15,338 bases of DNA from an uncultured Collinsella sp. (GTDB lineage: Bacteria; Actinomycetota; Coriobacteriia; Coriobacteriales; Coriobacteriaceae): contig UREE01000051.1 of assembly GCA_900546825.1 (NCBI GenBank), forward strand, positions 1 to 15,338, given 5' to 3'. How positions within the stretch are numbered: the first letter of the stretch is position 1; every line of letters begins with the position of its first letter. Below, in pieces: positions 1 through 6,285 of the stretch. The translations under genes were made by a program, and so were the position numbers. The notes beneath the pieces are model-generated. The model saw only the letters and a list, made by a program, of their open reading frames with translations, did no database searches and was not told the DNA's origin.

Positions 1-41
1 CGGGTTGGCCAACTCCCAAACACGTTTGTAGCGTGAGAAGT

Positions 42-79
42 GGCCGTCTTCGCATTACGCGGAGGCGGCTATTTTTTTT
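42..79 (+). terminator. Rho-independent terminator of an upstream gene
   Basis: A 12-bp stem (42-53 with 59-70, three G-U pairs, no mismatches) closes a 5-base loop and is followed by eight T. It ends transcription of a plus-strand gene that lies mostly left of the window. A reading frame from base 1 stops with TGA at 34-36, only 5 bases before the stem, and may be the last 11 codons of that gene; another frame stops at 29-31, so the true end is not certain. Confidence 0.85.
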
Positions 80-89
80 GAGTACAAGA

Positions 90-127
90 TTAGACAGTTA
101 GACAAACATCTAAATATCGAGTATAGT
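90..127 (+). promoter_or_regulatory. Promoter and probable operator of sdpRI
   Basis: TAGACA (99-104), a 17-base spacer and TATAGT (122-127) make a good sigma-70-type promoter. The -35 lies in a repeat cluster: TTAGACA occurs at 90-96 and again at 98-104, and TTAGA (98-102) forms an inverted repeat with TCTAA (109-113) across 6 bases. ArsR-family repressors such as SdpR usually bind such dyads and control their own operon, so this is the likely autoregulatory site. Binding itself is inferred. Confidence 0.65.
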
Positions 128-161
128 GTGCGCGTCATGAGAGATGATGAGAGGAGGTCTT

Positions 162-440
162 ATGCCGGGAGAGGGTTTTAAGGCGCTTGCCGATCCAACG
201 CGACGGCGCATTTTGGAGTTGCTGCGCGAGGGCAATTGCACGGCGGGGGAGCTTGCCGAGCATTTCGATATCAGTAAGCCGTCGCTAAGCCATCACTTGG
301 CGACGCTCAAAAATGCCGGGTTGGTGACCGACGAGCGCCATGGCCAAAACATCGTATACAGCTTAAACACCACCGTCATGCAGGATTTAATTGGCTGGTT
401 TATGGGCTTTACAAACACTGAAGGTGATAAGGATGAATAA
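162..440 (+). CDS. sdpR: ArsR/SdpR-family winged-helix repressor
   Basis: A 92-residue ArsR-family transcription repressor. It opens with FKALADPTRRRILELL, the usual first helix of the family, followed by the winged helix-turn-helix at about residues 27-52 (TAGELAEHFDISKPSLSHHL) and a wing ending in YSLN. The conserved Cys pairs of metal-sensing ArsR members are absent; this fits the SdpR branch, which works with a membrane partner rather than by metal binding. The start at 162 is preferred over the in-frame ATGs at 144 and 147, because a strong AGGAGG sits at 152-157, just before it. The gene overlaps the next by 8 bases, a translationally coupled operon. In Bacillus subtilis SdpR represses sdpRI and is titrated to the membrane by toxin-bound SdpI; the same logic is inferred here. 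Confidence 0.9.
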   Translation: MPGEGFKALADPTRRRILELLREGNCTAGELAEHFDISKPSLSHHLATLKNAGLVTDERHGQNIVYSLNTTVMQDLIGWFMGFTNTEGDKDE

Positions 441-1137
441 CGAAAACAAGGGCATTCACCCCACGGGGGTATCGTCGCGCGTGTGGATTGCGCTGGTCGC
501 TCTGTGTGTCGCCAATGTCGTAGCGCACCTCATGGTGATGCCGAGCTTGCCTGCGCAGATTCCCACGCACTGGGGCGCGAACGGCGCCGTCGACGGTTGG
601 GGTCCTAGCTGGATGGCCTCCGCGCTCGGCGCGCTGCCTCTGGCGCTTCTCGCAATGTTCTGCGTGGTGCCGCGCATCGACCCCAAAGGCGAGGCATATC
701 GAACCTCGGGCAAGTTCTATCAGGGCTTCGTAATCGCCTTCACCTTGTTCATGTGCGCCATAAGCTGGCTGGGAGAGCTTACGGTCTGGGGCGTGGTGCC
801 GGCGGTCGGTTCGGTTAACGTGCTGATTTCCGGTGTTGTCGGTTTGCTGTTCATCGGCGTAGGCAACTACTTGCCGCGTGTGAAGCAGAACTATACGCTC
901 GGTATCAAGACACCTTGGGCGCTTGCCGATCCCGAGAACTGGCGCCGTACGCAGCGTTTTGGCGGCGCCTGCTTTATGGTGCTGGGTATTGGCCTGATTG
1001 TGATGGGCGTGGCAGGCAGCGTGCTTTCGAGTGAAGTCGTCGCCGCGGTGATTGCGGTTCTGGCGTTTGGTTCGGTTGGAGCCGTCTACGTCTACTCGTA
1101 TCTGTTGTGGCGCAAATCGCAGCGAGCCGCTCGTTAA
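433..1137 (+). CDS. sdpI: SdpI-family membrane immunity/signalling protein
   Basis: A 234-residue integral membrane protein with about six hydrophobic segments (near 17-37, 60-80, 97-115, 125-145, 178-196, 202-223). The first region carries the DUF1648 signature IPTHWGANGAVDGWG (43-57). The second half carries the SdpI signature, from GNYLPRVKQNYTLGIKTPWA (144-163) to the ENWRRTQRFGG stretch. SdpI protects against the SDP killing peptide in Bacillus subtilis and sequesters SdpR when the toxin is present. The start at 433 overlaps the end of sdpR and has AAGGTG 7 bases upstream; an upstream in-frame ATG (391) would lie deep in sdpR and is unlikely. No sdpABC toxin genes are in the window, so this may be an orphan immunity unit or a cell-envelope stress sensor. 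It ends at a terminator at 1204. Confidence 0.88.
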   Translation: MNNENKGIHPTGVSSRVWIALVALCVANVVAHLMVMPSLPAQIPTHWGANGAVDGWGPSWMASALGALPLALLAMFCVVPRIDPKGEAYRTSGKFYQGFVIAFTLFMCAISWLGELTVWGVVPAVGSVNVLISGVVGLLFIGVGNYLPRVKQNYTLGIKTPWALADPENWRRTQRFGGACFMVLGIGLIVMGVAGSVLSSEVVAAVIAVLAFGSVGAVYVYSYLLWRKSQRAAR

Positions 1138-1203
1138 GGTTGCGGAAAACTAGCGTACGCAGTTCATAGTATGTTCCGGGGGACTTTTCCCAGGTAGTAT
1201 TAG

Positions 1204-1230
1204 GGGGTGTGGGCAACCATGCCCCTTTTT
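1204..1230 (+). terminator. Terminator after sdpRI
   Basis: A 9-bp stem (1204-1212 with 1217-1225, two G-U pairs) with a GCAA tetraloop is followed by five T. It lies 67 bases after the sdpI stop and separates it from ettA. Confidence 0.85.
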
Positions 1231-1257
1231 CGTTTAGTTTCAGAGCTGGTTACCTCA

Positions 1258-1279
1258 TTTCGTTTCCACTAAAACGAAA
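1258..1279 (+). promoter_or_regulatory. Inverted repeat in the ettA leader
   Basis: TTTCGTTT (1258-1265) and AAACGAAA (1272-1279) form a perfect 8-bp inverted repeat around 6 bases, 43 bases before the ettA start. There is no T-run after it, so it is not a terminator. It could be an operator or a leader hairpin. I see no clear promoter hexamers between the sdpI terminator and ettA. Confidence 0.4.
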
Positions 1280-1322
1280 ACAAGAATAGGGAAACAGCAG
1301 GTAGAAAGGATAAAACAGGCAA

Positions 1323-3002
1323 ATGGCGGAGTTTATCTACCAGATGTATCAGGCTCGCAAGGCTCATGGCGACAAGGTGATCCTTGACGACGTGACCTTG
1401 AGCTTCTATCCCGGTGCCAAGATCGGCGTCGTGGGCCCCAACGGTATGGGCAAGTCGACCCTGCTCAAGATCATGGCCGGTATCGAGGAGGTCTCCAACG
1501 GCGATGCCAGGCTCACTCCCGGCTACACCGTGGGCATTCTGCAGCAGGAGCCGCCTCTCGACAACGACAAGACCGTCATCGAGAACGTGCGCATGGCGTT
1601 TGGCGACATGATCGCAAAGGTCGATCGCTTCAACAAGATCGGCGAGGAGATGTGCGACCCGGATTGCGACATGGACGCCCTCATGGCCGAGATGGGCAAG
1701 CTCCAGGACGAGATCGATGCCGCCGACGGCTGGGATATCGATTCCAAGCTCGGCCAGGCCATGGACGCCCTGCAGCTGCCCGATTCCGACATGCCGGTCA
1801 ACGTGCTTTCCGGCGGCGAGCGCCGCCGCGTGGCCCTGTGCAAGCTGCTGCTCGAGGCTCCCGATCTGCTGCTGCTCGACGAGCCCACGAACCACCTGGA
1901 CGCCGAGTCGATCCTGTGGCTCGAGCACTTCCTGCACAACTACCAGGGCGCGGTGCTTGCCGTCACACACGATCGGTACTTCCTGGATAACGTTGCCGAG
2001 TGGATCTGCGAGGTCGACCGCGGTCACCTTTATCCCTACAAGGGCAACTACTCCACGTATCTGGAGACCAAGGCCGCCCGTATCGAGGCTCAGGGTAACC
2101 GCGACGCCAAGCTCGCCAAGCGCATGGAGGCCGAGCTCGAGTGGGTGCGCAGCTCGCCCAAGGCCCGTCAGGCAAAGAACAAGGCCCGTCTGGCTCGCTA
2201 CGAGGAGATGGAGGCCGAGGCACGCGCAAGCCAGAAGCTCGATTGGACCGACATCCGTATTCCTGTGGGCCCGCGTCTGGGCAATAAGGTACTCGAGGCT
2301 CATCACCTGCACAAGGAGTTCGACGGTCGCGTGCTCATCGACGACCTCTCGTTCACCCTGCCGCGCAACGGCATCGTGGGCGTGATCGGCCCCAACGGTG
2401 TCGGTAAGACCACGCTGTTCAAGACCATCGTGGGCCTGGAGCCGCTGACTTCGGGCGAGCTCGAAGTGGGCGAGACCGTCAAGATCAGCTACGTCGACCA
2501 GAACCGCTCCGGCATCGACTCCGACAAGAACCTGTGGGAGGTCGTCTCGGACGGCCTGGACCACATGATGGTCGGCGAGACCGAGGTCCCGAGCCGCGCC
2601 TATGTGGCGAGCTTTGGCTTTAAGGGTCAGGACCAGCAGAAGCGCGCCGGCGTGCTCTCCGGTGGCGAGCGCAACCGTCTGAACTTGGCGCTTACGCTCA
2701 AGCAGGGCGGCAACCTGCTGCTCCTCGACGAGCCCACGAACGACCTCGACGTCGAGACGCTGTCCTCGCTCGAGGCGGCGCTGCTCGAGTTCCCGGGCTG
2801 CTCGGTGGTCATTAGCCACGATCGTATGTTCCTGGACCGCGTTGCCACGCACATCCTGGCGTGGGAGGGCACCGATGAGAACCCGGGCAACTGGTATTGG
2901 TTTGAGGGTAACTTCGAGGCCTATCAGGCCAACCGCATCGAGCGCCTGGGCGAGGACGCAGCCCAGCCGCATCGTATTCACCGCAAGCTCACGCGTGACT
3001 AG
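1323..3002 (+). CDS. ettA: Energy-dependent translational throttle protein EttA (ABC-F)
   Basis: A 559-residue soluble ABC-F ATPase with two nucleotide-binding domains and no membrane segment. Domain 1 has Walker A GPNGMGKST (38-46), signature LSGGE (162-166), Walker B ending at D186 with catalytic E187, and H-loop H216. Domain 2 has GPNGVGKTT (356-364), LSGGE (445-449) and D469/E470. The linker between them carries the basic helical arm, including WVRSSPKARQAKNKARL, typical of EttA, which binds the ribosomal E site and gates the first peptide bond according to ATP/ADP ratio. Length matches E. coli EttA (555). The arm is short and the best match is EttA rather than an antibiotic-resistance ABC-F. 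The likely ribosome site is AGAAAGGA (1303-1310), 12 bases before ATG, longer than usual. Strong codon bias suggests high expression. It is a single-gene unit between two terminators. Confidence 0.96.
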   Translation: MAEFIYQMYQARKAHGDKVILDDVTLSFYPGAKIGVVGPNGMGKSTLLKIMAGIEEVSNGDARLTPGYTVGILQQEPPLDNDKTVIENVRMAFGDMIAKVDRFNKIGEEMCDPDCDMDALMAEMGKLQDEIDAADGWDIDSKLGQAMDALQLPDSDMPVNVLSGGERRRVALCKLLLEAPDLLLLDEPTNHLDAESILWLEHFLHNYQGAVLAVTHDRYFLDNVAEWICEVDRGHLYPYKGNYSTYLETKAARIEAQGNRDAKLAKRMEAELEWVRSSPKARQAKNKARLARYEEMEAEARASQKLDWTDIRIPVGPRLGNKVLEAHHLHKEFDGRVLIDDLSFTLPRNGIVGVIGPNGVGKTTLFKTIVGLEPLTSGELEVGETVKISYVDQNRSGIDSDKNLWEVVSDGLDHMMVGETEVPSRAYVASFGFKGQDQQKRAGVLSGGERNRLNLALTLKQGGNLLLLDEPTNDLDVETLSSLEAALLEFPGCSVVISHDRMFLDRVATHILAWEGTDENPGNWYWFEGNFEAYQANRIERLGEDAAQPHRIHRKLTRD

Positions 3003-3011
3003 TAGCAAGTA

Positions 3012-3042
3012 GAAAGGCCGCCAGCAAGGGCGGCCTTTCTTG
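3012..3042 (+). terminator. Terminator after ettA
   Basis: A perfect 11-bp stem (3012-3022 with 3029-3039) with a 6-base loop, 9 bases after the ettA stop. The T-run is short (TTTCTT, partly in the stem). Confidence 0.85.
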
Positions 3043-3214
3043 TAGCAATTGCACTGCAGCTATGCCCTGGCTGCTGGTTTGATTCATAATCAAAGTCATC
3101 TCTTTGGGATTAAAGCCCGTTTTTGCTATGAGTGATTTTCTAATTCCGTTTAAAACGTAAAGACGTATTGGGTTACAAGGACATAAGCAAATCGAATTGA
3201 AATATAACCAGTGC

Positions 3215-3240
3215 TGTAACGTTACAAAAAAGGTTATAGA
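3215..3240 (+). promoter_or_regulatory. Palindromic operator candidate and -10 for the protease gene
   Basis: TGTAACGTTACA (3215-3226) is a perfect 12-bp palindrome. A -10-like TATAGA lies at 3235-3240 and another, TATAAG, at 3253-3258. The -35 region overlaps the palindrome but has no good hexamer, so transcription may need an activator or be repressed through this site. A further GTTACA half-site copy lies at 3172-3177. The 3043-3289 gap is A+T-rich and otherwise shows nothing coding. Confidence 0.45.
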
Positions 3241-3289
3241 ATAGGAGTATCTTATAAGTCGCTCCTCTATCCTCTAGAAAGAAGAACAT

Positions 3290-4417
3290 ATGCTTTCGCG
3301 TCGTCGTTTTCTGCAACTTGTCGCGTCTTCAATTGTCGCCTTGGCCGCACGTCCGAAAGAGGTTTTTGCTTCGACGGGCAATATTGATGGTGAGCAGATA
3401 CAATTTACTTCAGAAATTGCGCAAGAGCTTGCCGATAAATATATAAAGGGACTCCTCGGCTCTTCGTATACGCCTTCTGACCCTATTCCTTTTGTAGACG
3501 TTGATGGGTCCCCGCTTGGCTACATTGTTCCGGTTGTGACATTCAATAGAGCCGCGGGCTATTTGGTTTTAGATGCTTCAGATGATGAAATACTTACGGG
3601 ATATCGTTTTGGAGATGGCTTAGTCAGCCCTATGGATCGGGGAGGAGATCTTGGTGTTGAGTCTTATTCTTTCAATAACCCAGTCGTAATGATCAATCCA
3701 TTCGAATTCGGTGTGCAATCTTTGGACGGTTCAATAACAACAAATTGCGGACGAACAATCCCGGCTGTTTCCATAGAAGGACGGCCTGTCGTTTTATCGA
3801 ATAAACCTTCAAGCTGGAACGATGTCGTAATTTACGCAACTCAAATGCAGGATTACACAGTATCTGGATTTCGTTCCATTTCTCAGTTTATGTCATATGA
3901 TGAAAGCGAGATTAAGAGGCTTACTGCCCACTATGCTTGTATGGTGACAGCATTTTCGAACGTTGCGGAACTGTATGGCATTGCCAATTTATATAGCGAC
4001 CCTTCGCAATATATGCAGATATGGAATTACACCAATACCCATGCTCTTTCCGATGAAGAACAGACTGTTCCCGGCGTTGTTTTGGGCGGAACGCCGATAT
4101 CAACCTGTGCAACGGGGTTTACAAATTACTGCGCAAGCAGAGGAAGTACTCTTATCGCCCGCACTGTCTCCTCTCCGGCTATCGCGAGCATTCAAAATGA
4201 GATTAACTCTAATAGACCGAATGTTTTACATGCGAGTTTGTACAACGGATCAGCCCATTCTGTAACAGCGGAGGCTTACGCCACACTTACTGGTAAGAAA
4301 ACTGGAGAGACAAGGCAGATGATTGGCATAGCGGACGGCTGGAATTCATCTTTATCCTTCCTGAAGTATGATCAGAGCTATTATGCGTGGACTTATGGAA
4401 CGACTTTTTCGAAGTAG
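3290..4417 (+). CDS. Tat-exported papain/C39-like cysteine protease, putative
   Basis: A 375-residue exported protein. The N-terminus SRRRFLQ (3-9) matches the twin-arginine consensus and leads into a hydrophobic stretch; cleavage is likely after VFA (25-27). Residues about 36-130 resemble a pro-domain (helix, then GYIVPVVTF and a GYLVLDA strand). The later part looks like a papain-fold peptidase: Cys217 in HYACMVTAFSNVAELYG as nucleophile, His323 in NGSAHSVTAEAYA, and Asp349 in IGIADGWN. This order and the motif around Cys resemble C39-like and streptopain (C10) families, but the assignment is by eye. G+C is visibly lower than in flanking genes, suggesting transfer. The start at 3290 has AGAAAGAAG just upstream. 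It overlaps the downstream lipoprotein gene by 23 bases, so the two products probably act together at the cell surface. The substrate is unknown. Confidence 0.65.
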   Translation: MLSRRRFLQLVASSIVALAARPKEVFASTGNIDGEQIQFTSEIAQELADKYIKGLLGSSYTPSDPIPFVDVDGSPLGYIVPVVTFNRAAGYLVLDASDDEILTGYRFGDGLVSPMDRGGDLGVESYSFNNPVVMINPFEFGVQSLDGSITTNCGRTIPAVSIEGRPVVLSNKPSSWNDVVIYATQMQDYTVSGFRSISQFMSYDESEIKRLTAHYACMVTAFSNVAELYGIANLYSDPSQYMQIWNYTNTHALSDEEQTVPGVVLGGTPISTCATGFTNYCASRGSTLIARTVSSPAIASIQNEINSNRPNVLHASLYNGSAHSVTAEAYATLTGKKTGETRQMIGIADGWNSSLSFLKYDQSYYAWTYGTTFSK

Positions 4418-4787
4418 GGCGATTCGTCTAGCTCTGTCTTTGGTGCTGATGGCTTCATTGGTGGGCTGTTCAACAAAGGAAGAGATATCGCGCGGAGGTT
4501 CCGGAGAAGTGACTGCGACAGACTCAGGTTCATTAGAAATAGCTGGCGGGCATGCCGATGTGATGTTACAAGGAAAAGGCGTGCTTAGGTCGATTGATGC
4601 TGAAGACGCTGTCTGCTCAATAGAGGATTTGAAGACAGGTGAAACTGCATCGTACCGAGTTTCAGATAATGCTGCGAATATGATTGAGTCGATACCGACT
4701 GGAGCGCAGGTTTCTTTTAGATACTTTGCTCCGCAACTTGAGGATGAGCTTGCTTCTCTGGTGTCTATATGCGCCGATGACAACTAA
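4395..4787 (+). CDS. Small lipoprotein paired with the exported protease
   Basis: A 130-residue predicted lipoprotein with a basic n-region (ERLFRSRAIR), a hydrophobic core and a lipobox LVGC with the lipidated Cys at residue 25. After a Gly/Ser-rich spacer, the mature part reads as a small beta-rich domain (GKGVLRSIDAEDAVCSIEDL, then SFRY), reminiscent of OB-like periplasmic domains; two further Cys might form a disulfide. In-frame ATGs at 4368 and 4383 are alternatives; 4395 is chosen because it gives the most normal signal peptide, though no start has a strong ribosome site, so translation probably depends on coupling with the protease gene it overlaps. By analogy with streptopain-Spi and staphopain-staphostatin pairs, it could be an inhibitor or anchor of the protease; that is inference. 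The A+T-rich composition matches its partner. Confidence 0.72.
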   Translation: MERLFRSRAIRLALSLVLMASLVGCSTKEEISRGGSGEVTATDSGSLEIAGGHADVMLQGKGVLRSIDAEDAVCSIEDLKTGETASYRVSDNAANMIESIPTGAQVSFRYFAPQLEDELASLVSICADDN

Positions 4788-4800
4788 AAGGCCTGAATTC

Positions 4801-4843
4801 AAACGGCCTCGGATGGTCAATTGGCTATCCGAGGCCGTTTTTT
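4801..4843. terminator. Shared bidirectional terminator between convergent genes
   Basis: Arms 4801-4818 and 4823-4840 pair over 18 bp with only two G-U pairs and an AATT loop. Six T (4838-4843) follow on the plus strand; the minus strand has only TTT. The stem lies 13 bases after the lipoprotein stop and 1 base after the stop codon of the convergent minus-strand gene, so it probably ends both transcripts. Confidence 0.9.
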
Positions 4844-6149
4844 ACTCGACCGGGGCTTCGACCTTGTCGATGGCCCAGGTGGCTCCGAGGCCGCCGGTGG
4901 TGTTGCGGCGAATGCGTACGGTGACTTCGTGGCGTTTGCCGGCCTGTGTGTAGCGCAGGGGGAAGCTCGCGCGGTTACGGCCGGCCTCGATGGTACCGCG
5001 CTCGCGAGCGATCCAGTAGTACTCGCCGACGATGCCGAGGGTGTCGGCGCCGTAGGGGAGATAAGTCGACAGCTGGTGCAGCAGCGGGCTAGGGCAGAAG
5101 ACCTCGGTCGCGAAATCGATGGGGAAGTCCCCGGGGATGGTCGGTGCTGCGGGAGCGGGGGCCGGTGCTGAATTGGGGACCGGAGTCGGTGCAGGTGTGG
5201 GAGCCTGGTCACAGGCGGGTGCGGATGCGGACTCAATGACAAGTGCAGACTCAGATGCCGCTTCTGGCTTAGCTATGGAATCTGTCGGTTCCACGGAGAT
5301 GGACGTGTCTTCGGTCCCGGTTTTGGCATCGGCCTGCGGAGTGTCCTCTGCCTCGACGTTCGGCTTGGCCTCGACCGGCGTGGATACCATGGTGGTGATG
5401 CCGGCGTTGGCGTTCTCGGGGTCGTAGACAACCGTGAGCGAGATGGCAGGCTGGGGCGCCTCGGGCTCCGGTGCTGCCTCGGCAGCATCTTGATCCGCGA
5501 GCTCGTCGGACTGATTGTCCTCGGTGTTGTCGCCAAAGACATCGTGGTTCTGGAACACGGGCGCCTCGGGCTGGCCAGCCGCCTCTTCGGTTGTCGACTT
5601 GGATGCCTCGTTGAGCTCCGCAGTGGCTTCCTGCTCGGATATGACTTCGGGATCGGTCGTGGCGGCGATTTCGGTTTCGGCCTCTGCTGTTACTCCAATA
5701 GCGACTTCGATCTCTGTCTCGGGTTCGGGTTCCGGCACGGCTCCAACCATGGCTTCGGGCTCGGGACGCTTAACGTGCTTGGGGCGCACGGCCTTCAGGT
5801 CCTTCTTGCCGCGCTTCTTCTTTTTGTAGGACTGCTTGGCGCCCTTGGTAGCCTTGCGCTTGTCCTCGTCCTTGGCAAGGGCGGCATCCCATGCCTCGTT
5901 GGCGATGACGGTGGCATACAGGCGGCCGCCTTTGAAGACGGTCAGCTTAATGCAGTCGTTAAGCTCCTCGAGCAATTCGCGCGTGGACTCGAAGCCCAGG
6001 TCATAAGCAGTCATGTCGTCTGCGGCGAGCGCCTCCTCGACCTGTGTCATAAATGTTTGCTTGCCGCATCCAATCGCATCGCGCAGCAGGCGATACAGAT
6101 AGATGTGGTTGCCCAGCGCAAGCGTGGGCCTAACTATTGTCTTGCTCAT
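4842..6149 (-). CDS. Modular protein: HTH/LOTUS-like domain, acidic Pro/Ala linker, C-terminal domain; function unknown
   Basis: A 435-residue protein that I do not recognise by name. Residues 1-91 form a compact domain whose middle, AYDLGFESTRELLEELNDCI followed by KLTVFKGGRLYATV, resembles winged-helix OST-HTH/LOTUS RNA-binding domains; the match is by eye. Residues 93-128 are very Lys/Arg-rich (KKKKRGKK) and could bind nucleic acid. Residues about 129-335 are low complexity, rich in Glu, Pro, Ala and Thr, ending in a PAP-repeat stretch, and probably disordered. Residues 336-435 are again globular (YLPYGADTLGIVGEYYWIAR, then FPLRY and a VTVRIRRN strand). There is no signal peptide or membrane segment, so it is cytosolic. 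ATG at 6149 is preferred to the in-frame ATG at 6188, because AGAGGAG lies just upstream. It lies downstream of another minus-strand gene with no clear terminator between. Confidence 0.75.
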   Translation of the reverse strand: MSKTIVRPTLALGNHIYLYRLLRDAIGCGKQTFMTQVEEALAADDMTAYDLGFESTRELLEELNDCIKLTVFKGGRLYATVIANEAWDAALAKDEDKRKATKGAKQSYKKKKRGKKDLKAVRPKHVKRPEPEAMVGAVPEPEPETEIEVAIGVTAEAETEIAATTDPEVISEQEATAELNEASKSTTEEAAGQPEAPVFQNHDVFGDNTEDNQSDELADQDAAEAAPEPEAPQPAISLTVVYDPENANAGITTMVSTPVEAKPNVEAEDTPQADAKTGTEDTSISVEPTDSIAKPEAASESALVIESASAPACDQAPTPAPTPVPNSAPAPAPAAPTIPGDFPIDFATEVFCPSPLLHQLSTYLPYGADTLGIVGEYYWIARERGTIEAGRNRASFPLRYTQAGKRHEVTVRIRRNTTGGLGATWAIDKVEAPVE

Positions 6150-6161
6150 GGCAAATCTCCT

Positions 6162-6187
6162 CTTTACATATGTAAAGCATCTTACCA
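6162..6187 (-). promoter_or_regulatory. Extended -10 promoter with a 16-bp palindromic operator candidate
   Basis: CTTTACATATGTAAAG (6162-6177) is a perfect 16-bp palindrome ending at the ribosome site of the minus-strand gene. Immediately upstream on the minus strand is TGGTAAGAT (6187-6179), an extended -10 element without a good -35. A site just downstream of -10 is a classic repressor position. As RNA it could also fold into a 6-bp stem with an ATAT loop next to the ribosome site. Confidence 0.5.
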
Positions 6188-6285
6188 TCGCAGAGCGTTC
6201 GCCATGGCGGCGCCCAAGGCAAACAGGCGCGAACCGCTGTCGATTCGTGCCCGTTGTACAGGTTGCCTATCTGGGGATGCAGTGC

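Noticed and set aside
1269..3008. Long minus-strand open frame of 579 codons across ettA
   Set aside because: It mirrors ettA in the opposite strand, a known effect of high G+C codon use (RNY/GC3). The plus frame has all ABC-F motifs, while the minus frame shows only biased Leu/Val/Ala/His composition.
5100..5220. Repetitive purine/pyrimidine stretch, considered as a tandem repeat or recombination site
   Set aside because: It encodes the alternating Pro/Ala segment of the minus-strand protein; units are degenerate and explained by the codons.
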